Source: Liquidambar formosana
Lineage: Eukaryota; Streptophyta; Magnoliopsida; Saxifragales; Altingiaceae
Assembly: GCA_039720395.1 (NCBI GenBank)
Contig: CM077829.1
Location: 26,373,842-26,437,841, forward strand
DNA: 64,000 nt
Direction of reading: 5' to 3'
The position numbers and the translations under genes were made by a program. The notes below the pieces were generated by a model. That model did no database searches and was not told the origin of the DNA. It was given only the letters and a program-made list of their open reading frames with translations. Numbering within the stretch: position 1 is the stretch's first letter; each line of letters starts with the position of its first letter. Below, in pieces: positions 52,333 to 63,678 of this stretch.

Positions 52333-55300
52333 TTACACATGGTATCTCTTGAGTTGATCTAAATTGGTTAGTTGAGAGAACTCTATTCCATCTAAATCCA
52401 TCAATCGAACTGCTCCTCCTGGCAATATCTCCTTTATGATGTAGGGACCACCCCAGTTAGGCCTGAACTTGCCCCTTGGATAAAAGATAGGCACGCGGAT
52501 TTCTTTTAGCACTATGTCTCCATCTTTTAAGCTACGATCCTTGACGTGCTTGTTGAATGCTCTAGTTATTCTGCGCTGATAACCTTGAACATGGTATAGG
52601 GCATTTAAATGCCTTTCATCAAGCAGAACTAGCTCATCATATCTGTTTCATACCCAATCTACTTCAGACAGTTGGTCTTCCACTATTACCCTAAGAGAAG
52701 GAATTTCTAACTCGATAGGGAGAACCGCTTCCATGCCATAAACCAATGAGTACGATGTTGCACCCGTGGAAGATCTAATTGAAGTGCGGTAACCCCATAA
52801 AACGAATGGCAACCTTTCTGACCAGTCATTGTACTTCTTAGCCGACTTCTGTAGCATGTTCTTTACATTCTTGTTAGCTGCTTCAACTGCTCCATTTGTC
52901 TGTGGCCTATAAGGAGAAGACTTGTGAACTCGAATGCCGTACTTCTGTAAGATCTCTTCTACCTCACCTCGGAAGTGTTGTCCATTATCTGATATGATCT
53001 CATATGGAACCCCATATCGACAAATGATGTGGGTCTTAATGAAATGAGCCACTTGCTTTGACCCCAAAGTTTTGTAGGACTTCGCCTCTACCAACTTAGT
53101 GAAGTAATCTATTGCCACCAAGATAAACTCGTGACCTTCCTTTGACTTAGGATGGATCTTTCCAATGATATCTATTCCCCAAGTTGAAAAGGGCCAAGGG
53201 GATGACATAGTATTCAAAGGCATTGATGGAAGGTGCTGAACATGGGCAAAGATTTGACAGTTATGGCACTTTTTGACATGCAGATGACAATCTCTTTCCA
53301 TGGTGGTCCAATAGTAACTGAGACGAGCAATCTTCTTAGCTAGCATATACCCATTCATGTGAGGTGCCCCTGATCCTTCATGTACCTCTTCAATTATTCT
53401 TTGAGCTTCTTCCTTCGTCACACAAAGCAAGTGGATACCGTCGTAGGATCGTCTGTATAACTTTCCTCCTCACATGATGTAGTGGCTAGTCAATCTTCTT
53501 AGCATATGCCTGTCAACCTTCGAAGCTCCTTCAGGATATTCCCTTTTCTCTACGAATCTCTGGATGTCATAGAACCACGGATGCCCATCTGTTACTTGAC
53601 TATTCTGAATACTACAGTAGTACACTAACTCTTTTCTTCTTTCAATCACGAGTGGACGAACATTTTCGCCTTTTGGAATTTCCACCATAGATGCAAGTGT
53701 AGCAAGAGCGTCAGCAAAGCAGTTCTTTACCCTTGACAAGTAGTGGAACTCTATTTTGTCAAATTCTTTGGTAAGTGCTTCTAGATAAGCATGATAGGGT
53801 AACAACTTCTCGTCTCGAGTCTTCCATTCTCCTCTAATTTGGCAAATAATCAAGGCCGAGTCTCCGTACACTTCTAATTCTTCAACTCCCAACTCTAAGG
53901 CTACTTCCAACCCTAGAATGCAAGCTTCATATTTGGTGATGTTGTTTGTGGCCTCGAACCCTAACTTCATTGCCAGAGGGGTGTGGGCGTCATCAGGAGA
54001 AATCAACAAGACTCTAATGCCGAAGCCCCTTTTATTCGCAGCACCGTCGAAGTAGACTTTCCATGGCTTCTTTCCTATCTCCAATATGTCCTCGTCAGGG
54101 AACCCTTGTTCAATGCTATCTCCTTCTGAAGCTGGATTCTCGGCCAAGTGTTCTGAAATGACTCTCCCTTTTATCGAGTTTTGTACCACATACTTGATAT
54201 CGAATTCTGATAACAACATCAACCACCGCACAGTACGATAGGTCAACATTGGCTTTTCAAGCAAGTATCTGAGTGGATCCATGCGACTAATAAAGAACAC
54301 CTGGAAAGATAGCATGTAATGGCGGAGTTTTTGGGAAGCCCGCACCAATGCCACGCAAGTCTTTTCCACAGCGTTATAGTTCACCTCATAGTTTGTCATT
54401 TTCTTACTCAAATAGTAGATGGCATTCTCTTTCCTCGACTCTTCCAAGTATTATGCAAGCATTGCCCCCATAGCAGTTTCTGTAATGGTTAAGTACAGCA
54501 ACAGTGGCTCTCCTTCTCTAGGTGGAACCAGTATCGGTGGATTGCTTAAGTAGCATTTAATGGCTTCAAAAGCATTCTGGCATTCCTCGTTCCATTCTTT
54601 TGGTTCTCCTTTCTTTAGCAGCTTGAAAACGGGCTCACAAATAGTAGTGAGTTGAGCTATGAACCGGTTTATGTACTGTAATCTTCCTAAGAAACCTCGA
54701 ATTTCCTTCTCATTCTTAAGCGGCGGCATCTCCAGAATGGCCTTGATCTTGCTTGGATCTACTTCAATTCCCCTCTGTGTTATCATGAAACCTAGTAGCT
54801 TTCCCGCAGTGACTCCGAAAGAACATTTCTGAGGGTTGAGGCGAAGCTTGTACTTTATGATTCGATTGAAGAACTTTCTGAGCACAGCTACATGTCCTTC
54901 CTTATTCCTTAACTTGACAATCATGTCGTCGACATAAACCTCAACTTCTTTGTGTATTATATCATGCAACAAGGTCGTAGCAGCTCTCTAATAAGTTGCC
55001 CCCGCATTTTTTAACCCGAATGGTATTACTTTGTAACAATAAGTCCCCCACTGAGTGATGAAGGACATTTTCACTATATCTTCTGGTGCCATCTTGATCT
55101 GATTGTAACTCGAGAAACCATCCATGAAAGAAAGAAGAGCATGCCCTGCGGTACTATCGACTAACACGTCAATGTGTGGTAGTGGAAAGTCATCCTTAGG
55201 GTATGCCTTATTCAAATCACGAAAGTCTACGCACATACGCACTCTGCCATCCTTGTTTGGAACTGGTACTATATTTGCAAGCCATTCAGGGTACTCCACA

Positions 55301-56552
55301 ACCTTAAGGAACTTAGCTTCTATCTGCTTGATTACCTCTTCCTTTATCTTCATCGCCCATTTAGGCTTCATTATCCTCAACTTCTGCTTAACAGGCTTCA
55401 TGTCAGGATTGGTGGGAATGTGATGCTGCACTATATCTGTGTCTACTCCAAGCATATCTTCATAAGACCAGGCGAACACTTCAAGATTTTCTCTCAACAA
55501 CTCAACCAATTGTTCTTTTTCAGAAGGGGAAAGTGTTGTACCAATTTTAATTATTTTTGGCAATTCATTCGTCCCTAGATTAATTGATTCCATTTCTTTT
55601 GTAATTGGTTGTGCTATCCCTTTGTTCCTTTGCTCGACGAGCTCGGGAGGGATATCAACGTCTCTAAGGTCTATTTCCATGCCACACACATTAAGAGACA
55701 AAAAGGCGGGAAGACAATGGATATAATCTCTACGAAAAAAAATAAAGAAAGTACTAATCACTAATTGAAGACTCTGAAACAACAAAACTTATGACAACTC
55801 TAAAGGACTCAATAAATGAAATACTTAAACAAAGACAGATTGTTTGCTCACTTAAGACTCAAAAGAAAACCTACATATCCTCTACTGGCTTAGACTCTTC
55901 TTTCCTTGGGATAAGAACGGGGGATCCTTCGGTGTACCAATTCTGAAGTGGCTCACTGACTGTCTAGAATGCTGGAACTGGAATCTCTTCACAATCTTCG
56001 ATGGCTAGCACACATTCTAAAAACAATCAGCCCATAACCTCTGAATCCATGCTGTCTGCCCAATCCTCTTCTTCTCTGTCGCTATCTATTGCAGATCCCT
56101 CAACCATGGTTGCTGTGATCGGATACCACTCGGTCTCAAAGAAAATTTCAAACCCAGGGACTCCAGCTCTGATAGACTCCACATAAGTAAGCTCTGGAAA
56201 ACCACAATACGGGAAATCTTCTCCTTCTTTCATAAAGCACCCATTCAAGGTTGGCTTGTAAGGCTTAAGCGGGTGGATAACAGTGTGTCCACGTGCTTTA
56301 GCAATCTCTTTCTCTTTTCTCAGCCGCGCTCCTTCCTTATAATCTGCTTGTATTGGCTTATATCCCAAACCAAAGGTATGCAAGGCCGATTGGTGCTTAA
56401 TTGGCTCTGAAATTCCTCGGTGCCTTGGTCCCATTCCCATGCCAGGAAAGAAACCCATGATCTTCATGATTTCAGCAACACGCAAGTTCCCATGTAGTGA
56501 AAAGTCTAGTGGGATGAATTCTCTGCCTACGGGTGCTATGTTGATGACCTGT
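52333..56552 (-). pseudogene. E6 Ty3/gypsy (Tat-type) pol, from protease-RT linker to integrase
   Basis: Read from 56552 down: a glycine-rich linker (FFPGMGMG..RGISEPI); a likely intron at 55874-55730 (GTAGGT...CGTAG) whose removal keeps the frame; RT (MKPVKQKLR, VCVDFRDLNKA-type motif, YVDD near 54930); a first RNase H ending near 54150; a second, archaeal-type RNase H (VYFDGAANKRGFG, TKYEACILGLE, DALATLAS); then integrase with HHCC and DDE residues (D near 53170, D near 52985, E near 52885) to the stop at 52333. Two RNases H mark Tat/Ogre elements. Stops lie at 56027 and near 55965, 54988, 54451, 53470 and 52648, all in one frame. The 5' part was separated by the E7 insertion. Confidence 0.92.
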
Positions 56553-58678
56553 TGTGGACCTCGGAAATTGGGCCCACGAGGATTGACAAAAAGACTCAGT
56601 TGTTTGAAAACGAAAAAGGGAGTCGCCACCTTATTTTTTAAAGGAAACAAGGAAAACCCTAAAAAACAGTTTTGTTTTAGGAAAACAAAATATTGACTCC
56701 ATATTTAAAAATGGTAAGGCAAATGATCTTTTGGAAACCAGAGAAATTGGGGATTCGGAGGCTAAGTTACGATATGGGAAGGTTCTAGGCAAAGCCTATA
56801 GGCACCCATATCGCCCTAAACGGTCTCTTAATTTAATTGGGCTAAATCAAAGTCTTAATCACACACAAATCAACAATTATCATCACAAGACAGCATGCAT
56901 ATCATTCATTCATTCATCCATATAATCAAGTAAATCAAAGAAAAACAGAAAAAGAAAGAGGGAGGGGAGAAAACCTAGGATACTTAGTATCCTAGGGCGG
57001 ACTTGAACCTCACGAAGAGCGCCTACGTACCATGTATGGAAATACATGGATCAAAGTCCACGTAGTTCGAAAGGGAATAGGGTTATAACCTAATCAAGGC
57101 CTATGGTAAACCCTAAGTTTCCTTTCAAGTAAAACATGGTAAGTTTCTGAAATAAATGATTCTCAAAAGATTTTTGGTAAATATAGAATTCGATAAAGAT
57201 GGAAACTTTGATTTGAAAAGTATTTTTTATTTAAAGGAAACTATAAGGATTGCCATGTTCCCCTATTAGGAAATAACCCTAAGGGGGGGGGAAAGGGAAA
57301 GTTTCAAGGAAAGGAAAGAAGGGTGAATTGGGGCACCCTTACACCCTACTTACCTTAAGCAAAAGCAACCTGTCAAAATAACCACCCTATTGCATAGGGT
57401 AAGATTTCATCTCACAATTGCCAAAATAACCACCCCACATTGGTGGGGTAGTTACACCTGTTGTACCTGTCGCAGCACCTATGGTGAAGTATCCTCTTGC
57501 TGCTGTAGAGAGTCCTCCTTCCTCTTATGCACTACTGGAGATTCCTTCCTTCAAGCCTTCAAGCCAAACTCCAGCCCTCCTTCAAGCTTTCTCTCTCACT
57601 CTCTCACTTAAAGTTTAGGTTAAACTACCCTAAGGATGGCTGCCATAGCCTCCAATATGCCTCTCACTTCAAAAACTGCCTCCCAAGTCCCTCCCTTATT
57701 GCTGAAGTATAAGGGGGTATTTATAGGGATTGAGGGGAAACCCTCAATGGTTGGGATTAAAACCCTAGGGATTGATCCAAGGGCTCTTAGAGGTTCCCTT
57801 GGGGCTCAAGTAGGTCAAATAGGGCTGAAATTAGGGTTAAATGACGGCTAGAGGCGAGCAAATCCGAAGAAATAGGGAGGGAGTCGCGTCAAAGCTTAAA
57901 AAAGGAAAGTGGCTCAGGTGACCACCTGGGGCTGGGCGGCTAGCCGCCCAGGCCTGGGTGGTCACCCGAGGCCCTGTCATCTTATGCCCTATTTTTTACC
58001 CTTTCAGCTTCCAAATGTGTTTCAGGGTTCAAATCAACTCCGATTTTGACGAAACGAAAGCCAAAACGACCGTGTTTCGAAGGGGAATGTAATTTGAGTC
58101 ACTTGAGGGCAAGAAACCCTAGCTATGGCTACATGGTTGGGTCCTACAAAGGTGGTTAACCGCTATGCCTCACCATCGCTTAGCTTAGGTATGCACATAG
58201 GGTCGCACCGAATGCTTTCCAATTCGAAATTCAACCTCCCTAAACACATTTGGGGATGAAATTAAGACTAATCAAGGTCACATGAGTAGTCATAGAGTGA
58301 AAATCATGAGCCAATTCAAGCTAACCCGAAATAGGTCTCTTAGCCAACCTGAGCCTTGTTGAGCCATTCTAATCCCGAACCATCAATTCATCGAATTGAA
58401 CCCATAAATACCTCAAATACAACCATATGAACTCCAATTGGCAACTTGGAGATCATTCCAAGGTCAAATGGAAAGTTTGTGACCAAAAAGACGATTATGC
58501 CCCTCAAGTCACAAAAGTTCTTATTAACCCTCAAGATCAACTCCAAATAGAACCAAAATTCATACACACCATCCTTAGGACCCTAGAAACTCAATGCAAA
58601 AGACTAGATTCAAAAAGGAAACAAAAAGACACATGCAATGACGAACCCTAGCTAAGGTGGCAAAAATGGGGTGTGACA
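56553..58678 (-). mobile_element. E7 3' LTR (T1c), 2126 bp
   Basis: On the minus strand it runs TGTCACACCCC...GAGGTCCACA. It is shorter than T1a. The GC dyad with one core (57913-57970) lies 188 bases from TATAAATA (57725). The leader stem-loop at 56771-56812 has arms GATATGGG/CCCATATC. E7 internal sequence follows at 58679. It interrupts E6 pol. Confidence 0.92.
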
Positions 58679-59830
58679 GAAGCCCCTCATTGGCGAGCAA
58701 GTTTCACTTGCGAACCAATGACCAAAAGAACAAACCATTTTTGCCCGGGGAATTGATTTCATCAAGACCCACTGGGGGAAAGAGAGTGATCATATCATTG
58801 AATTCTTCGAATTCACCATACACAAGCACAAAGGTACTCCTCATAAGTTCTACAGAACTCTTCTCATACTACACACCAGTTTCACTGGGGGGACAAGATG
58901 AGGTAACCACAACTTACATCGAACTTCGTTCGATGAAAGTTCTTCCCATACTATACCAATGACACTGGCGAATAGTACGAGGTATCCATAGCTTACATCG
59001 AACTTCGTTTGATGAAAAGTCTTCCCATACTACACCAGTGACAACTAGTGAATAGTACGAGGTATCCACATCTTACATCGAACTTCGTTCGATGAAAGGT
59101 CTTCCTATACTATGCCAGTGACAACTGGCGAATAGTACGAGGTATCCATAGCTTACATCGAACTTCGTTCGATGAAAGGTCTTCCCATACTACACCAGTG
59201 ACAACTGGTGAATAATACGGGGTAACACTATGCCATCAAGGCTATCTCAAAATATGAGAAAGATACATCCTTCTCATATTCAAATTATCAAGGTTATCAT
59301 GTACCACGAGAAAGATCACGTCCCTCTCTTGTTCAAACCGTCAAGGTTATCACTCAATTGTCAAGGTAATTCACATAACATGAGAAAGATCACGTCTTTC
59401 TCTTGCTCAAACCGTCAAGGTTATCACTCAATTGTCAAGGTAATTCATATAACATGAGAAAGATCACGTCTTTTTCTTGCTCAAACCGTCAAGGTTATCA
59501 CTCAATTGTCAAGGTAATAACATGAGAAAGATCACGTCTTTCTCTTGCTCAAATCATCAAGGTAAACACATACCACGGGAAAGATTGCATCTTTCGAGTT
59601 ATCAAGGTAAACATGTAACATGAGAAAGATTGCATCCTTCTCATATCAAACTCTCAAGGTGAACACATAGCATGAGAAAGATCGCGTCCTTCTCATAATC
59701 AAACCATCAAGGTAAACACAAATCATGGGAAAGATTGCATCTTTCAAGTCATCAAGGTAAGCATGTAATCATGAGAAAGATTGCATCTTTCTCTCACTAA
59801 GTCATCAAGACAAAGGTAAGCTTCTACTTA
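58679..59830 (-). repeat. E7 pre-PPT hairpin and two tandem arrays
   Basis: The hairpin at 58688-58720 has inner arms GCAAGT/ACTTGC. Array 1 (about 58880-59225) has four units of 80 bases with CATCGAAC-TTC-GTTCGATG and CCAGT/ACTGG inverted repeats. Array 2 (about 59235-59820) has units of about 50-77 bases with GAGAAAGA-TCACG-TCTTTCTC hairpins and TCAAGGT spacers. Neither array resembles the T1a/b repeat in sequence, only in design. Confidence 0.87.
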
Positions 59831-60240
59831 CCCACACTCAACAATCTCACCAAGTCATCTCACATGGAGGCTATTCATGCCTCAACTCAAACATCAACTC
59901 ACATGGGAGACATACTCATCTCATGAAAGCAATCATTCGCATGCATATAGGGAAGGTATCTTTATCCCAAATGACGACAAATCATAGTGACATAGGAGGG
60001 AATTCATCCCTAACGATCAAAACCCATATGCATAGAGAGGGTTGTTCAACCCTACTAGCATGCCATGCCCACACAAGGGCCACCAATGCAATCTATTTCA
60101 AAACCATTTCATGTCAAACAAAGTCAAGATATTCATTCATTTTTTAACTCAAAACAAGCTTGAGATTTCATCTCAAAGAGGGTTCAAAAGCACGAATAGG
60201 CGAGCAAAGGCCAAACGAGCGCAACGGAGCGAGCAAGGGG
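59831..60240. other. E7 segment between arrays and gene A dyad
   Basis: This is non-coding sequence with short ACATGG/CATGG repeats near 59860-59930. I see no gene; overlapping short ORFs here lack support. Confidence 0.4.
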
Positions 60241-60592
60241 GGGTGACTACCTGGCTACTGGCGGCTTGCCGCCCCATGCTGGGCGGTTACCCGAGGCTAG
60301 GGTCCTCAAAATTTTGGGTTTTTAAACCCTTGACCCCCATTTGATGCACACACACACCCAATTTCGAAAATAGAGAGTTTCTCTCTCTAGAACCTCATTC
60401 CATCTTCTCCCAACACTCACACACACATCCTCATTCAAAGTTTCACTTTCAATTCAAGTTGTGTGCATGAAATAGCATCAAGAACAAGTCATTCAACAAC
60501 AAAAACAAGCATCAATCATCAAGTTGCAAGATCAAATTCATCATCCTTCTTATCAAACCCATTTTCCTCACATACAAGCTCAACCATCATCA
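60241..60592 (+). promoter_or_regulatory. E7 gene A upstream region with GC dyad
   Basis: A diverged dyad block at 60241-60295 (GGCGGCTTGCCGCC core, end GGTTACCCGAG) is followed about 20 bases on by TTTTTAAACC, a weak TATA candidate. The leader then runs to the ATG at 60593. Confidence 0.55.
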
Positions 60593-63248
60593 ATGGCTTC
60601 TAGCAATGATTCCAACATCAAGTATCCATATTATGTGATCAAGAATACATACAAAGCACCAATCTATGATGAATCCCAAGACAAGGTGTTGCTTGAACCC
60701 AAGAAGCATCTCTCATACCTCCATTCCCAACATGAGGTTAGTTCTTCCCAACTTAACATGTTTATCTTGAAATCTTGATTTCTATTGGATAAAATGCATT
60801 CTCATGATCTTCTTTTGATTGTTTCTATCATTGTTAAGCCAAGTTCATTGATTTGGCAAGGATTGAATGTGTAGAAAGCTTGTTTCCCAATGCTTGAGAA
60901 AAGATGCCCACCAAGTGTTTGATAAAATGCCAAAGAGACAAAAACATGTTCAATTCTTGAAAAATCAATTGGTTTGCATTGTAGCACAAAGTCAAATGGT
61001 ATTGGCAAGGATTTGGTATACAAAATCTTTCATTTCAATGCTTGAAAACAAGTTACACACCAAGTGTTCGATAAAATGCCCGAAAGGCAAAACCATGTTC
61101 AATCCTTACAAAATCAATGAATTCGAATACACAAAGTCATGGGCATTCATTTCTAATTCATTTCATGAATCAAAACCTATATTTAAAACTTTTGGAAAAC
61201 CATTTGAAATCAATTACCAATGCATGCCCAATATCTCTATGTTTTCAATGCTAACTCAATACACAATCCTTTGACGTAGCCCGACTTCCAAGGTCTCCGT
61301 ACAAGGACATCAATAAAGGGGCTCATCTCATGGTGGAGACATATGGAGCATGCCCAACCACGTGCTCGCAAGATAGTAAAGAAGGCGGGTTTTGGACCCT
61401 TCCTAGATGCTCTATAGAACGAGCAATGGGATAGGCAAGCATTATTTGCCCTGACAGAGCTATGGTGGGACACCACCAACACTTTCCATTTTAGCTTTGG
61501 GGAGATGACCATGACTCCTAAGGACTTCACCATGATAACTGGGTTGAGCTTGAAAGGAAAGCGCTTGGAATACTACGAGCAAGCCAACATGGATCAGAAC
61601 TACATAGTAGCTCTATTCGGGGTGGAAGCGGAATTAAGCCCAAAAGGTGTGCGCCGTACTTGGCTCTACAACACCTTTGCCATTGTGGAAGAGAGCGAGG
61701 GGACGGATCCCAAATACATTGTGAGAGCTTTCTTGCTCTACATGATTTCATGTACCTTCTTTGCGGGCACCAATGACATGGCTCGACTAGAGTTGCTAGC
61801 TAGCATGGAGGATGTGAACAAAATTGGGAGATACAATTGGGGTGGGGCTGCTTTCGCAACCATGTATCGCTCCATGACTGACATGTCCCGAGGAGTTGCA
61901 AAGAACTTTGGGGGACTTCCTTTCGTTTGGGAGGTAACAAAGAACATTCAATTCTCTATTATTTCCCAAAACTTAACACATACATGATTTCCTCTATATT
62001 TTTTCTTTTGATTTTCCCACAGATATGGTACTACGAGTACCTGAACATGTGTCGCCCAACTCTTGCTAGTGATGCCATGTCGTGGCCCATCCTTCAGAAT
62101 TATGCTCCATCTTGCTTGGCTACAAGAGCCTCCAATCGATATGATTATGCCCATGCAAGGGCATATCTTGCCAGCTTGACTGCTGATATGGTAGAATCTT
62201 TCTTTCTCTTTATCTTTTTTATCTTTTTTCATATTTCTCATTTTAAACTCAACAGGTGGAATGGGATCTATGGAGGCTATGGGAGCATAGGCTTCCCGAG
62301 AAGTACTCCTCTTGTTTGGAGTTGACAAGCAAAAGGGTCCTCTTTGAAGGCCCCACAGGTAGAAGCTGGTATCTTGGGGAACGAGTCCTGAGACAAGTCC
62401 ACGGAAACATGAATGTAGCTGTGACACCTTCCATGCCACCAAAGAACATGAGGCACACTAGCCACCTAGTGGGGGATAAACTAGAAGAAGCTCTGAGGGG
62501 TTGGGATACTGAGGGATTCACCTCCCCTCGCATAGAATACACTGCCTTCTGTCGACAATATCTGATGAATCCTAGGGTCACTGGTCTCCCACCTCAAGGG
62601 GTGAGCTCCCCACACTCTTAAACTCTTTTTTAAGAAAGACTCCACTTGACAAGCATTTGAATTTCAGGGTCGACGGGCAAGGGGACATAGCTCCACAGTT
62701 GGATCTGCCACTGGGATGACTTACAATGACGAGGATGATGACCTTGAAGGAAATCAACCTCCACCCCTCCCACAACTAAATTGGTATGTGAACTTGTGCA
62801 GTGGGACAAAATTTGTGAAGACTGACATTACCCATCCACCATTCGATTAATATCCCAAGATCGATCCATATTATGAGAATATGAGTTCTAAACTCTTTCC
62901 TTCTTGAAATTGGATTCTTTCATTATTGTTAACCATGTTTATACTTTCCTAGGTTCCACGGGAGTATGCCCAGGAATGCATTGAACTCAATGAAGGATTG
63001 AGGAGGGATCTTGTGCGAATGAGTTTAGAGAACTCAGTTCTGGAAGCACGCTTGAATCCCCAAGTAAGTGATCATCTTATTAACCTTCAACTAGGATTGG
63101 CACCATTACCCTCCTAACTCATTATCTTTCTTTGCAACAGGCGTCATCATCTAATCCACCATAGGATATGCCCCCTTCTAGAGCACCTCGTTCAGGTCAT
63201 GATGGAGCTGGGCCAAGTCGAAAGAGAAGGCCCACGGGAAATCATTGA
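60593..63248 (+). pseudogene. E7 antisense gene A: seven-exon plant mobile domain protein
   Basis: The exons are 60593-60736, 61280-61933, 62023-62190, 62256-62600, 62668-62880, 62953-63063 and 63141-63248: 144, 654, 168, 345, 213, 111 and 108 bases, the same lengths as E1. The PMD core is in exon 2 (WWDTTNTFHFSFGEMTMTP; YNWGGAAFA..YRSMT) and a basic PSRKRRPTG tail in exon 7. Damage: TAG in exon 2 near 61413 (TGG in E1), TAA in exon 5 near 62848, TAG in exon 7, and the exon 5 donor is AT instead of GT (62881). Intron 1 (60737-61279) carries two copies of the PPR-like repeat (near 60907 and 61060). The other introns are 65-89 bases. Confidence 0.87.
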
Positions 63249-63499
63249 GTTTTACTCACCTCTTGTTAGGAATGTTTGAACCTTACTATCTTCTTGTCAT
63301 GTACTAATTAGGAATTTCAATTCCCAACCTTAAACTCTTACTATGGATACTTGATGAATCTATGTTGAACTTTATTGCAATGATATGATCTTGTATTGTG
63401 TGAAAAACGGGCTTAAATTAAGCATAAAAGAGTCAAAACATCACAAAAGGGCCAAACGAAGGCATAACAAGGCAAAAATGGGCGAAACAAAGCGGCGGC
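63249..63499. other. E7 spacer between gene A and gene B promoter
   Basis: This is the probable 3' untranslated part of gene A, then sequence rich in AAAGGGC/AAACGAAG-like words. It is the counterpart of E1 3166-3399. No gene is seen. Confidence 0.4.
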
Positions 63500-63630
63500 C
63501 TCGGGTGACCACCTGGGGCTGGGCGGTCACCCGAGCCCGAGGCGGTGTTTCGCCTGTTTTTAGGAAACTTCCAATTTTGACGGAATTCCACCTTCCAAAA
63601 CATGGATTTCCGAATTTTTTCCTATAAAAG
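63500..63630 (+). promoter_or_regulatory. E7 gene B promoter: minimal GC dyad and TATA
   Basis: This is the shortest dyad: CTCGGGTGACC, about 14 bases, then GGTCACCCGAG (63500-63535), with no GGCTAGCC core. TATAAAAG starts at 63623, 88 bases from the block and 56 before the ATG. Confidence 0.7.
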
Positions 63631-63678
63631 CACATCCAAGGGGTCTCAAACCCTACTAACATTCATTGAGAGCAAGTT

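Noticed and set aside
55124..55423. 99-codon plus-strand ORF
   Set aside because: It is a shadow of the RT domain on the other strand.
60867..61274. 135-codon ORF as a PPR protein gene
   Set aside because: It lies within intron 1 of E7 gene A and has only two partial PPR-like motifs, in different frames. It is kept as a possible captured fragment, not a gene.
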